Origin: Lentzea indica
Lineage (GTDB): Bacteria; Actinomycetota; Actinomycetes; Mycobacteriales; Pseudonocardiaceae
Direction: 5' to 3'
DNA length: 64,000 bases
NCBI RefSeq assembly: GCF_012184385.1
Contig: NZ_VSRL01000006.1
Location: forward strand, 1-64,000
A program made the translations under genes and the position numbers. The notes beneath the pieces are model-generated. The model worked only from the letters and a program-made list of their open reading frames with translations, did not search any database and was not told the DNA's origin. Positions 43,431 through 52,370 of the stretch are shown here, in pieces. Each line of letters starts with the position of its first letter. Positions within the stretch are counted from its first letter, which is position 1.

Positions 43431-44413
43431 GCCAGCCCCAAGTCCTTGAGCACCGTTGCCACCCGCTTGTTCTCGTTTTCCAGGAAGGTCCTGAACTGGT
43501 CTCCCGGTGCGAAGGCGTCCGTCCAGCCGTTGCGCTGCAACGCTTCCGCCCACTGCGGCGTCTTCTGGAGCCGCGCGAACAGGTCGACCAGTTTGTCGCG
43601 GTCGGTCTGCGTGATGCCCGGCGGCGCGACGATGCCGCGCCAGTTGGTGAACTCGACGTCCACACCGGCCTGCTTGAGCGTCGGCGCGTCGATGCCCTGG
43701 ATGCGGTCCTTGCTCGTCACCGCGAGCACCCGCAACGTGCCGGCCTGGATCTGGTCGCGGTACTCGCCGACACCGGAGACACCGAACGCGACCTTGCCGC
43801 CGAGCACCGAGGCCAGCAGCTCGCCACCGCCGTCGAACGGGATGTAGTTGACGCTCTTCGGCTGCAGTCCCACGGCCTTGGCGATCAGCATCGGCGCCAG
43901 GTGGTCAGGTCCGCCCGGTGCCGAACCGCCGCCGACGGTCACGGTGCCGGGGTTGGCCTTCCACGCGTCAACGAGTTGTTGCATCGACGTGTACGGCGAG
44001 TCCTTCGCGACCACGACGATGTCCGGTTCCTCGATCAGCTTCGCGATCGGGGTGGTGTCGAGCAGCGAGTTCGGCGACTTGTTCGTGTACACCGCGCCCA
44101 CGACGCCCAGGCCCATCGACATGATCAGCTTTCCGTTGCCGCGCTCACCGACCGTGCGCCCGAGCCCGACCGTGCCGCCGGCGCCGGGGAGGTTGAACAC
44201 CTCGGCGTTGCGCAGCAGGTCAGCGTCCTCCATGGCCTTGGCCGCCGTGCGAGCGGTGATGTCGTACCCACCGCCTGGCGAGTTCGGCACCAGCACGCGC
44301 AGCGCCCGCACCTGGCTGCCCTCGCCGCTGTCCGCACCCGGCGTCAGCAGCGGTGGCACCAGCAGGACGGCGAGCAACGCCGTCGCCACCGCCACCCACA
44401 CCTTCACCGACAC
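43427..44413 (-). CDS. tctC: Tripartite tricarboxylate transporter receptor TctC
   Basis: This is a 328-aa extracytoplasmic binding protein (Bug/TctC family). It has an N-terminal hydrophobic segment at 5-22 that may be a signal or anchor, with no lipobox cysteine. Family motifs VPNSPGGGYDITAR and NLPGAGGTVGLGRTV are present. It captures a carboxylate (citrate or related) for TctA/B. GTG 44413 is preceded by GGGG. It is the first gene of the leftward operon and is divergent from the sensor kinase. Confidence 0.93.
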   Translation of the reverse strand: MSVKVWVAVATALLAVLLVPPLLTPGADSGEGSQVRALRVLVPNSPGGGYDITARTAAKAMEDADLLRNAEVFNLPGAGGTVGLGRTVGERGNGKLIMSMGLGVVGAVYTNKSPNSLLDTTPIAKLIEEPDIVVVAKDSPYTSMQQLVDAWKANPGTVTVGGGSAPGGPDHLAPMLIAKAVGLQPKSVNYIPFDGGGELLASVLGGKVAFGVSGVGEYRDQIQAGTLRVLAVTSKDRIQGIDAPTLKQAGVDVEFTNWRGIVAPPGITQTDRDKLVDLFARLQKTPQWAEALQRNGWTDAFAPGDQFRTFLENENKRVATVLKDLGLA

Positions 44414-44461
44414 TGTGATCCCCGCCTCTCATCCGCGTGGTTGGACATGTTGCTCTGGTGT

Positions 44462-44495
44462 AAACCTTGATGTCGCTCTTGCGCTTCTAAGGTTT
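44462..44495. promoter_or_regulatory. Inverted repeat in the tctC / kinase divergent promoter
   Basis: AAACCTT (44462-44468) and AAGGTTT (44489-44495) form a perfect 7-bp inverted repeat with a 20-nt spacer in the 112-nt region between the two divergent genes. It is a fair candidate for the binding site of the CitB-type regulator encoded next door. Confidence 0.4.
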
Positions 44496-44525
44496 CTTTC
44501 GGTCTTTCTGGTCACGGGAGGTTTC

Positions 44526-46064
44526 ATGCGCCGCCGCCGTTCCCTGGCCAGCCAACTTCTCGCGTGGCAACTCGTAGTCGTCACCTTGCTACTGTGCGCG
44601 GTCGGCGCGCTGACAGTCGTCCAGACGGGCAGCAACTTTCGCTCCAACGAGGAACGCCGGATGCTGTCGGTCGCGGAGACGGTGGCCGCGAACTCGCTGG
44701 TCCAGGAGGAGATGGGCAACTGGCGCCTGCTGTCCGCGCCAGCGGAGACGGCACGCAGCCTGTCCGGTGCCTCCTACGTGCTGATCCTCAACGACCGCAG
44801 GCTCGTGATCGCCTCGCCGGACCCGTCCCAGATCGGGTCCACTCTGGACACCAGGACCACCTCGCTGGAGGGCAGGTCCTGGACGGGCACGGTCGGCGAC
44901 TCGATCGAGGCGCACGTGCCGGTGTTCGACCCGGTCAGCCGCCGCGTCAACGGGATGGTGATCGCGGGCGCGGAGAACCCGGGGATCTTCGCCGGTGCGC
45001 TGGCCCAGCCCGTCGACGTGCTGCGCTACCTGGCGATCGCCCTGCTCATCGGCGTCACCGGGTCGTTGCTGCTGGCCCGCCGCGTGAAGAACCAGACGCT
45101 CGGGCTGGAGCCGCACGAGATCACCGCGCTGGTCGAGAACCGCGAGGCGTTGCTGCACGGCATCAGGGAGGGCGTCGTCGGCCTCGACGGGCAGAACCGG
45201 ATCACGCTGGTCAACGACCACGCGAGCGACCTGCTGGCGTTGCCGGAGGACGCGGTCGGCCGCTCGGTCGAGGAGCTGGAGCTCAACGACCGGTTGCGGG
45301 ACGTGCTGACCGGCCGCGCGACCGGCGTCGACCAGCTGGTGCTGCGGCAGGGCGTCGTGCTGACGTTGAACCGCATGCCGATCGAGGGCGGCGCCGGAGC
45401 GGTCGTGACGTTGCGAGATCGGACTGAACTCCTTGCGCTGCAACACGAACTCGACGCGTCGCAGCACGCGACGGACACGTTGCGGGCCCAGGCGCACGAG
45501 TTCGCGAACCGGCTGCACACGATCGCCGGGCTGATCGCGCTGAAGGAGTACGACGAGGTCACCAACTACATTCACCAGATCAGCTCGGCGCAGGACCAGT
45601 GGCGGGCCGAGGTCAGCTCGTCGATCGGCGACCCCGCCGTGGCCGCGTTGCTGATCGCCAAGGCGTCGCTGGCGGCCGAACGCGGCACGGAGCTGCGGAT
45701 GGGACCCGACAGCGTGCTGGGACGCGTTGACGAAGCTCTGTCGGCGGATTTGGTGATGGTGCTGGGAAATCTCGTCGACAACGCGTTGGATGCACTGAGC
45801 TCGCTCAGCGGCAACGGAGCCGGTAGGTGGATCGAGGTGGGTGTGATGCAGTTGGACGACGAGGTCCAGGTCGTGGTGCGCGACTCCGGTCCCGGTGTGG
45901 CGCCGGAACTCGCGGAAGAGGTGTTCCGGCACGGGTTCACGACCAAGGCCGCATCGCACGGTGAACGCGGCATCGGGCTCGCCTTGATCAGGCGGGCGTG
46001 CCTGCGGCGCGGAGGTTCGGTGAGCGTGTCGGGTTCGGTCTTCACCGCAAGGCTGCCCTGGTGA
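44526..46064 (+). CDS. CitA/DcuS-type sensor histidine kinase
   Basis: This is a 512-aa membrane sensor. TM1 is at about 14-34, an extracytoplasmic PAS-like ligand domain at about 40-165, TM2 near 170-190, a cytoplasmic PAS domain near 205-300, then a SpoOB-like dimerisation helix with phospho-acceptor His324 (QAHEFANRLHTIAG) and an HATPase domain (NLVDNALDAL, then DSGPGV and GIGLALIRR). It probably senses a tri- or dicarboxylate and switches on the divergent tct operon. GGGAGG precedes ATG 44526. Confidence 0.92.
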   Translation: MRRRRSLASQLLAWQLVVVTLLLCAVGALTVVQTGSNFRSNEERRMLSVAETVAANSLVQEEMGNWRLLSAPAETARSLSGASYVLILNDRRLVIASPDPSQIGSTLDTRTTSLEGRSWTGTVGDSIEAHVPVFDPVSRRVNGMVIAGAENPGIFAGALAQPVDVLRYLAIALLIGVTGSLLLARRVKNQTLGLEPHEITALVENREALLHGIREGVVGLDGQNRITLVNDHASDLLALPEDAVGRSVEELELNDRLRDVLTGRATGVDQLVLRQGVVLTLNRMPIEGGAGAVVTLRDRTELLALQHELDASQHATDTLRAQAHEFANRLHTIAGLIALKEYDEVTNYIHQISSAQDQWRAEVSSSIGDPAVAALLIAKASLAAERGTELRMGPDSVLGRVDEALSADLVMVLGNLVDNALDALSSLSGNGAGRWIEVGVMQLDDEVQVVVRDSGPGVAPELAEEVFRHGFTTKAASHGERGIGLALIRRACLRRGGSVSVSGSVFTARLPW

Positions 46065-46732
46065 TCCGCGTGCTCGTCGTCGACGACGACTTCATGGTGG
46101 CCAAGGTGCACAGCGGATATGTCGCGCGCACAGAGGGTTTCGAGGTCGTCGGGGTCGCGCACACGGGCGGAGACGCGTTGCGGCTCGTGGCTTCGCTCAA
46201 GCCGGACCTGGTGCTGCTCGACATCTACCTGCCCGACCAGAGCGGGATCGAAGTGCTGAAGTCGTTGCGCGCCAACGAGGACGTGGACGTCATCGTGATC
46301 ACTGCTGCGACCGACGTCGAGACGGTGCGCAGTGCGATGCGCGGTGGCGTGCTGCACTACCTGATCAAGCCGTTCGACTACTCCGCACTGCGTGACCAGC
46401 TCGCGCACTTCGCGTCGTTGCGGGAGAAGCTGCACCGGCTCGGGTCGGCGGGGCAGGCGGACGTGGATCAGGTGTTCGGCGCGAGGCCGACCTCAAAACC
46501 GTTGCTGCCCAAGGGTTTGACGCCGGAGACAGCGCGGCTCGTGGAGAACGCGCTGCGGTCACGTCCGGAAGGGCTGTCGGCGTCGGAGTGCGCGTCGTCG
46601 ACGGGCGTCGCACGGGTGAGTGCGCGACGGTACCTGGAGCACTTCGTTTCTACGGGACGGGCCGAGGTGCGGTTGCGTTATGGCGGAACCGGTCGGCCGG
46701 AACGGATCTACGCGCTAGTCCCAGGAGCCTGA
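46061..46732 (+). CDS. CitB/DctR-type response regulator
   Basis: This is a 223-aa regulator. The receiver domain has acidic pocket DDD (8-10), phospho-acceptor Asp54 in LVLLDIYLPD, Thr in VITAA and Lys in LIKPFDY. The C-terminal domain is a small HTH (SASECASSTGVARVSARRYLEH read as two stretches) of CitB type. GTG 46061 overlaps the kinase stop (GTGA). Its 3' end overlaps the convergent arfB gene by 18 nt. Confidence 0.92.
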   Translation: MIRVLVVDDDFMVAKVHSGYVARTEGFEVVGVAHTGGDALRLVASLKPDLVLLDIYLPDQSGIEVLKSLRANEDVDVIVITAATDVETVRSAMRGGVLHYLIKPFDYSALRDQLAHFASLREKLHRLGSAGQADVDQVFGARPTSKPLLPKGLTPETARLVENALRSRPEGLSASECASSTGVARVSARRYLEHFVSTGRAEVRLRYGGTGRPERIYALVPGA

Positions 46733-47143
46733 GCGACCGCGGCCGCGCTTGGTGTCCGCGCGGCGCTTCTTGGACGCGATGCGGCGTTCCTGCGAGCCCT
46801 TCGTGGGCTTGGTCGGCCTGCGCATCGGAGGAGGCGGGGCGGCGGCCGCGCGGAGGATCGCGGCGAGGCGTTCCCGTGCGGCGGCGCGGTTCTGCAGCTG
46901 TGCGCGGTGCTCGGACGCGGCGATCGTGAGCACGCCCTCGACCAGCCTGCCCTCCAGGCGGTCGAGCATCCGGCGCTTGAGGTGCTCGGGGATCGACGGC
47001 GAGGCAGCCAGGTCGAACGAAAGCTCCACGCGGCTGTCCGCCGTGTTCACTCCCTGCCCGCCCGGCCCACCTGACCTGGAAAAACGTTCGCGCAGCTCGG
47101 ACGCCGGCACCACCAGCGTCCTCGTCACGGTCACGTCGTTCAT
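46715..47143 (-). CDS. arfB: Ribosome rescue factor ArfB (peptidyl-tRNA hydrolase)
   Basis: This 142-aa codon-independent release factor frees stalled ribosomes. The catalytic GGQ is at 28-30 within SGGPGGQGVNTADSRVEL. The C-terminal tail is rich in Lys and Arg (SKKRRADTKRGRGRS), as needed to enter the empty mRNA channel. The length is normal. Confidence 0.95.
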   Translation of the reverse strand: MNDVTVTRTLVVPASELRERFSRSGGPGGQGVNTADSRVELSFDLAASPSIPEHLKRRMLDRLEGRLVEGVLTIAASEHRAQLQNRAAARERLAAILRAAAAPPPPMRRPTKPTKGSQERRIASKKRRADTKRGRGRSGSWD

Positions 47144-47153
47144 GCCTCAAAGG

Positions 47154-48299
47154 CTAATAGGTCAGCCCCGGCAAAGTCGCGATCTTTATCAGCGTCTCGC
47201 GGTCGAGCACCGGCGTCGGCCGGGTCTTCGGGCCATCCAGTTTCGGCATGCCGACCACGTTGGTGCGGAACTCTCCCACGTTGACGCTGCTGACCTTGAC
47301 GTACGTACCGTCTGGTCGAAGCGCCTCCACTTGGTAGATGTGGACGCTGTCCTGCCTGCCCGCGATGCTGGACCGGATCTTGATGCCGTCGACCTCGCGA
47401 AGCTCGCACGGCGCGACCTCGGGCTCAAAGCACGTGCTGAGGTCTTCGCCGGCGTTGCCGCGGTGGAGCTCGATCGTCACCGCACCGGTGCCCTGGGCGT
47501 CCTTCAGCAGTGCCACGGCACGACGGCTGTATCCGAGGTCGAAGAACTGCAGCGCACCCGCCGGGACTCCCTGGGCGCCCTGCGTGGTGACTCCGGCAGG
47601 GATCACGTTGGCGTCGCGCAGGATCGCGGTGAGCTGGTCGTTGCGGTCGACGACCACTTCCCCGGAAGTCGAGGTCGCCCCGGACAACTGCCGCGGCAGT
47701 GCCAGATGTCCGACCGTGCCCAGTCCCGCCATCACCACGAAGGCCATCGCCGTCGCGATGGTCGCCCGCCTGCGGGCGAGCTTCGTCTTGCCATTGCGGA
47801 TGACCTCGGAGCGGTAGATCCGCAGCTCCGGCTCGTCCTCCAGCAGGTCACGCAACGCGGCGAGGCCCTTGGCGGCCTGACTCTTCACCGTGCCCTCCGT
47901 CCTGCCGAGGATGCGGGCGGTCTCCGTGATGCTCAGGTCCTCCCAGTACCGCAGCACGACGACGGCGCGTTGCCCCGGCGGCAGGGCGTCGAGCGCCAGC
48001 CGCAGGTCGAAGTCCGCCGAGTCGTCGGTCACCGGGTGTTCGGGCACGGCGTCAACGGACCGTTCACGCTGGAAGAACCCGCGGCGACCCTCGTCGATGG
48101 CGGTGCGCACCAGCACTTTGCGCGCGTAGGCGTCGACGCTGTCCTTGCGCACCCGCGCCCAGGCCACGTAGAGCTTGATCAACGCGGTCTGGACGATGTC
48201 CTCGGCACGATGCCAGTCGCCGCACAGCAGAAACGCCGTGCGGCGCATGACGAGAGCGCGTGCGTCGACGAACTCCCCGAACTCGCGGTCGCGGTCCAA
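47154..48299 (-). CDS. SigE-family ECF sigma factor fused to a transmembrane and extracytoplasmic domain
   Basis: This is a 381-aa protein. Residues 1-155 are an ECF sigma factor (region 2 at about 15-75 with RAEDIVQTAL; region 4 at about 100-155 with ITETARILGRTEGTVKSQ). After a basic linker comes one transmembrane helix at about 179-200 and then about 180 extracytoplasmic residues with two cysteines. SigE-family factors (named after the actinoplanete group) often carry such C-terminal extensions. The design puts sigma factor and membrane sensor in one chain; no separate anti-sigma gene follows. The TTG start has a strong GGAGGGGG ribosome site. Confidence 0.87.
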   Translation of the reverse strand: MDRDREFGEFVDARALVMRRTAFLLCGDWHRAEDIVQTALIKLYVAWARVRKDSVDAYARKVLVRTAIDEGRRGFFQRERSVDAVPEHPVTDDSADFDLRLALDALPPGQRAVVVLRYWEDLSITETARILGRTEGTVKSQAAKGLAALRDLLEDEPELRIYRSEVIRNGKTKLARRRATIATAMAFVVMAGLGTVGHLALPRQLSGATSTSGEVVVDRNDQLTAILRDANVIPAGVTTQGAQGVPAGALQFFDLGYSRRAVALLKDAQGTGAVTIELHRGNAGEDLSTCFEPEVAPCELREVDGIKIRSSIAGRQDSVHIYQVEALRPDGTYVKVSSVNVGEFRTNVVGMPKLDGPKTRPTPVLDRETLIKIATLPGLTY

Positions 48300-48302
48300 G
48301 TG

Positions 48303-48348
48303 CCCCCTCCTCGGTCGTCGCTTAGTACGCGACGACGACCGGGGGAGG
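48303..48348 (-). promoter_or_regulatory. Hairpin covering the ribosome site of the sigma-factor gene
   Basis: GGTCGTCG (48313-48320) pairs with CGACGACC (48333-48340), and the stem is extended by C/G and wobble pairs towards 48308 and 48345. The sigma gene's purine-rich ribosome site lies in the arm nearest the start. The structure may end the purM transcript, limit translation of the sigma factor, or both. Confidence 0.45.
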
Positions 48349-48360
48349 TTGCCTCAGATT

Positions 48361-49422
48361 TCAGAAACGGGGGTGGTCACCGACGAGCGCGGCGCCGCCC
48401 GTCTCGGACTTGGTGATCTCGCCGAGCACCCACGCCGGGACGTGGCGGGCGGTGAGCACGGCCAGCGCGCGGTCGACGTCCTCCGGTGCGACGACGGCGA
48501 CCATGCCGACGCCCATGTTGAACGCCTTCTCCATCTCGTCGCGTTCGACGCGGCCGCGCTGGGCGATGAGCTGGAAGACCGGCGCGGGCGTCCAGGTGCC
48601 GCGGTCGAGCTTGGCGTGCAGGCCCTCCGGCAGGACGCGGGCCAGGTTCGCGGCCAGGCCACCACCGGTGACGTGCGAGAACCCGCGAACCTCGGTCTCG
48701 GCGATCAGCGCGAGACAGTCCTTGGCGTAGATCTTGGTCGGCTCCAGCAGCTCCTCGCCGAGGGTGCGGCCGAACTCCTCGACGTGGCCCTCGAGCGGCA
48801 TGCGCGCGATCTCCAGCAGCACGTGCCTCGCGAGCGAGTAACCGTTGGAGTGCAGGCCGGACGAGCCCATCGCGATCACGACGTCGCCGTCGCGGACCCT
48901 GTCCGGGCCGAGCAGCTTGGACTGCTCGACCACGCCGACACCGGTGCCGGAGATGTCGTAGTCGTCGTCGCCCATCAGGCCGGGGTGCTCGGCCGTCTCG
49001 CCGCCGAGCAGCGCGCAACCGGCCTGGACACAGCCCTCGGCGATGCCCTTGACGAGCGCCGCGATCTTGTCGGGGACGACCTTGCCGACCGCGATGTAGT
49101 CCTGCACGAACAGCGGCTCCGCACCGCACACGACCAGGTCGTCCACGATCATGGCGACCAGGTCGATGCCGACCGTGTCGTGCTTGTCGAGCGCCTGCGC
49201 CACCGCGATCTTGGTTCCGACACCGTCCGTGGACGACGCGAGGATCGGCTCCTTCCAGCGGTCGAGCTTGAGCTGGAACAGGCCGGCGAAGCCACCGATC
49301 CCGCCGAGCACCTCAGGACGATGCGCCTTGGCCGCCCACGGCTTGAGCTTCTCCACCGCCTCGTCACCTGCGGCGATACTGACTCCGGCGGCGGCGTAGG
49401 TGGCCTTGGCGCTGTCGGTCAC
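48361..49422 (-). CDS. purM: Phosphoribosylformylglycinamidine cyclo-ligase PurM
   Basis: PurM makes 5-aminoimidazole ribonucleotide in purine synthesis. The protein is 353 aa from GTG 49422, which has GGAAG upstream. Typical stretches are STDGVGTKIAVA, DLVVCGAEPLFVQDYIA, GGETAEHPG and SHVTGGGLAANLARVLP. A longer frame to 49785 runs into purF and is not used. It follows purF by 47 nt, the standard actinobacterial order. Confidence 0.96.
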   Translation of the reverse strand: MTDSAKATYAAAGVSIAAGDEAVEKLKPWAAKAHRPEVLGGIGGFAGLFQLKLDRWKEPILASSTDGVGTKIAVAQALDKHDTVGIDLVAMIVDDLVVCGAEPLFVQDYIAVGKVVPDKIAALVKGIAEGCVQAGCALLGGETAEHPGLMGDDDYDISGTGVGVVEQSKLLGPDRVRDGDVVIAMGSSGLHSNGYSLARHVLLEIARMPLEGHVEEFGRTLGEELLEPTKIYAKDCLALIAETEVRGFSHVTGGGLAANLARVLPEGLHAKLDRGTWTPAPVFQLIAQRGRVERDEMEKAFNMGVGMVAVVAPEDVDRALAVLTARHVPAWVLGEITKSETGGAALVGDHPRF

Positions 49423-49469
49423 GTCAACTTCTTCCACTTGGTTCTTCAAGCTCAGGGACGTACCCAAGA

Positions 49470-50974
49470 CTAAGGACGTCGGAGCGCGTCCTCGGCACCA
49501 TATCCGTTCGCCAGAACGGGAGCGGCCGAGCCCGACACGCCCTTGAGGCCCTCGAGCAGGTGTTTGCCGATGAGCGCGTCCGGCGGCAGTTCGATCGGGT
49601 ACTCGCCGTCGAAGCACGCAGAGCACAGCCGAGTCTTGGGCTGCTCGGTGGCCGCGACGAGCTGCTCGAGCGACACGTACCCCAGCGAGTCGGCGCCGAC
49701 CGAACGACGGATGCCGTCGTCGTCCAGTCCGTTCGCGATGAGCTCCGCGCGCGAGGCGAAGTCGATGCCGTAGAAGCACGGCCACTTCACCGGCGGCGAC
49801 GCGATCCGCACGTGCACCTCGAGCGCACCGGCCTCGCGCAGCATGCGCACGAGCGCGCGCTGGGTGTTGCCGCGCACGATCGAGTCGTCGACGACGACCA
49901 GCCGCTTGCCGCGGATGACGTCGCGCAACGGGTTGAGCTTCAGCCGGATGCCGAGCTGGCGGATGGTCTGCGACGGCTGGATGAACGTCCGGCCGACGTA
50001 GGCGTTCTTGACCAGGCCCGACCCGTACGGGATGCCGCTGGCCTGCGCGTACCCGATCGCGGCCGGCGTGCCGGACTCCGGCACGGGGATCACCAGGTCG
50101 GCCTCGACCGGGTGTTCCTTGGCGAGCCGGCGGCCGATCTCGACGCGGGTGGCGTGCACGCCACGCCCGGAGATCGTGGTGTCCGGTCGCGCCAGGTAGA
50201 CGTACTCGAAGATGCAGCCCTTGGGCTCGGGGGTCGCGAAGCGGCTCGACCGCAGCCCGTCGCGTCGATGGCGATCAGCTCACCCGGCTCGACCTCGCGC
50301 ACGAAGCTCGCGCCCACGATGTCCAGCGCCGCGGTCTCGCTCGCCACGACCCAGCCGCGCTCCAACCGGCCGAGCACCAGCGGCCTGACACCGTGCGGGT
50401 CACGCGCCGCGTAGAGCGTGGACTCGTCGGAGAACGTCAGGCAGTAGGCGCCCTTGACCGTGGGCAGGAGCTCCAGCGCGGCCTGCTCGATGCCCTTGTC
50501 GGCCGCCGCGTGCGCGAGCAGACCGCAGAGGATGTCCGAGTCGGTGGTGGCGCCGTTGCGCTCGACGATGCCGAGCGCCTTGGCCTTCTCCAGCAGCTCG
50601 GCGGTGTTCACCAGGTTGCCGTTGTGGCCGAGGCTCAGGCCCGATCCTGCGGCCGTGGTCCGGAACGTCGGCTGCGCGTTCTCCCAGGTCGTGGACCCGG
50701 TGGTGGAGTAACGGCAATGCCCGACGGCCACGTGGCCCTTCAAGCTCTGGAGCACCTGCTCGTCGAAGACCTGGCTGACGAGCCCCAGGTCCTTGAAGAC
50801 GACGACCTGCGCCCCGTCCCCGACCGAGATGCCCGCCGCCTCCTGGCCGCGGTGCTGCAGGGCGTAGAGCCCGTAGTAGGTCAGCTTCGAGACGTCCTCA
50901 CCGGGAGCCCAGACGCCGAAGACGCCGCACTCCTCACGGGGTTCCTGTTCGGGCTGGGACGGGTCGGCGACCAC
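49470..50974 (-). pseudogene. purF: Amidophosphoribosyltransferase PurF, single-base frameshift
   Basis: PurF is the first committed enzyme of purine synthesis. From GTG 50974 a 15-residue propeptide precedes the nucleophile Cys16 (EECGVFGVW). The first frame carries the whole glutaminase domain to about 50256; the second, down to 49470, carries the PRPP site (LVVVDDSIVRGNTQ) and Fe-S-type cysteines (RLCSACFDGEYP). Adding one C between 50255 and 50256 joins them (ATGLRSSRFATPEPKGC). The frame beyond the indel keeps normal coding character, so a base-calling error in an essential gene is more likely than true loss. Confidence 0.9.
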
Positions 50975-51071
50975 CGAGTTGGCTCCCTCACGACGGGGCT
51001 GGCTACTTCCCGAGTGTAAGTGGAGCAAGGGGCCAACCACCCCCTCCGAACCCCTGGTGAGGTGACGAAAC

Positions 51072-51191
51072 TCATGCCTTCCGGCACTGAAACACCTCGG
51101 TGGTGATCGAGTTGGTCTGAAGTGCCCCGATCGTGCGCTGTTTCGCCATCGATTGCGGCAATGTCCACGAGGCGCAAGCGATCTTGCGCAT
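51072..51191 (-). pseudogene. Truncated tandem copy of the DUF4333 lipoprotein gene
   Basis: A 39-codon frame starts on the A of the lipoprotein's TGA (TGATG). It begins MRKIACAS, like the neighbour's MRKIAAAL, and ends AKQRTIGALQTNSITTEVFQ then CRKA, matching AKQHQPAGIQTNMIETELSG then CKKA. The middle, including the lipobox, is missing. It looks like a tandem duplicate that lost its centre. Whether the 39-aa peptide is made is unknown. Confidence 0.65.
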
Positions 51192-51529
51192 CAAGCCTTC
51201 TTGCACCCGCTCAGCTCGGTCTCGATCATGTTGGTCTGGATGCCGGCCGGCTGGTGCTGCTTCGCGGTGCAGATGACCTCGTCGCCGACCTTGACCTCGC
51301 CCTCGATTTCCTTCAACTCGACCCCAGTGCCGCTGAAGTTCACGTTGTCCGGTGCGTCCTTGGGCATCGAACCGACCAGGTGGAGCGACGCTGTCTTTTC
51401 CACGGGGTCGCCTGGAAGGGTCTGCTGGTCGTAGATCTTGGTGACCTTGAGCCGCACCTCGCCCTGCCAGTCGGAGGCACAACCGGCCAGCACGAGGCAG
51501 CCGAGCAGGGCAGCAGCGATCTTGCGCAT
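51191..51529 (-). CDS. DUF4333 lipoprotein
   Basis: This is a 112-aa exported lipoprotein with lipobox L-A-G-C (Cys17). The mature domain is a small beta-rich DUF4333-type fold with two cysteines (VICTAK and SGCKKA) likely to form a disulfide. The function is unknown; related proteins sit on the outer face of the membrane in mycobacteria and relatives. The start overlaps the stop of the MDMPI-type gene. Confidence 0.82.
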   Translation of the reverse strand: MRKIAAALLGCLVLAGCASDWQGEVRLKVTKIYDQQTLPGDPVEKTASLHLVGSMPKDAPDNVNFSGTGVELKEIEGEVKVGDEVICTAKQHQPAGIQTNMIETELSGCKKA

Positions 51530-52284
51530 CAGTGGCCCTTTCCAACCTGGAGCACCTGCAGCAGCTGGGGGTCACCGGACGCGGTGTTGATCGTCATCCG
51601 GTTCCACAGCCAGTAATAGAGCAACTCGGCCTCGCCGCTGACGGAGGCGTCGCCCTCCTCGCCGGGTGCCGCCGCGCGCACCTCGGGCACCTCACCAGGA
51701 CTGAAGGCGACGTGCCACGACTCGGGCACATCGGCCGGCCGCACCACGGCAACGCCCGAGGCTGTGTTGGGCACGTCACTGTCGAGCTTCGCGGCGACGA
51801 TCGTGGTGAGCACCTCGTCGATGCCGTCGGCCGCGAGATCGGCGCTGGTCGGGACGAGCTGGCGCAGCGTCGCCTGCACGTCGAAGCGGCGCAACGTCAT
51901 CTCGTGCGCGATCCGCCGGTGCCACACCCACGCCAGGTCCGGAGCAGCAGGCGAGAACGTCCACACAGGCCGGTTGCCAGGAACGGCGGGCAGGATCTCG
52001 TTCGCCGCGGTGAGCTGGAGATCGAGGTACTCCAGCGGGGTCAGGCTGCCGGGCACGGGCGGCGGGCCGAGCTGAACGCGGCTCCCGGTGCGCAGGTAGC
52101 CGGTGGCGGTCTCCAGGAACCGGGCGACATGCACCACGAGGTCCTGCAACGTCCAGCCCACACGGGTCGACACGTCCGTGGCGAGGTCGGCGTCGCCGAC
52201 CGCCTTGCGGAACATGTCGGCCTGCTCCGCGAACACCTCGGTCCAGCGCTGCGCCGTCCATCCTGTCTGCACCATGCGCGACAT
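51529..52284 (-). CDS. MDMPI/DinB-fold (maleylpyruvate isomerase N-terminal) family protein
   Basis: This is a 251-aa protein. The N-terminal four-helix bundle has the metal-site pattern of the MDMPI family (TRVGWTLQDLVVHVARFLE, then AHEMTLRRFDVQ). A C-terminal SCP2-like region ends in GEAELLYYWLWNRM. Mycothiol-dependent maleylpyruvate isomerase is the founding member; most actinobacterial paralogues are of unknown function. A mycothiol-using enzyme fits the presence of mshD. Confidence 0.83.
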   Translation of the reverse strand: MSRMVQTGWTAQRWTEVFAEQADMFRKAVGDADLATDVSTRVGWTLQDLVVHVARFLETATGYLRTGSRVQLGPPPVPGSLTPLEYLDLQLTAANEILPAVPGNRPVWTFSPAAPDLAWVWHRRIAHEMTLRRFDVQATLRQLVPTSADLAADGIDEVLTTIVAAKLDSDVPNTASGVAVVRPADVPESWHVAFSPGEVPEVRAAAPGEEGDASVSGEAELLYYWLWNRMTINTASGDPQLLQVLQVGKGH

Positions 52285-52370
52285 CGTGCCCGAAACGGAT
52301 CACACATGCGGGTGGAACCGTCCATGATGTGACTGCGTCGCAGGATCAAGGACCAACTGTGGGGGTGGCG

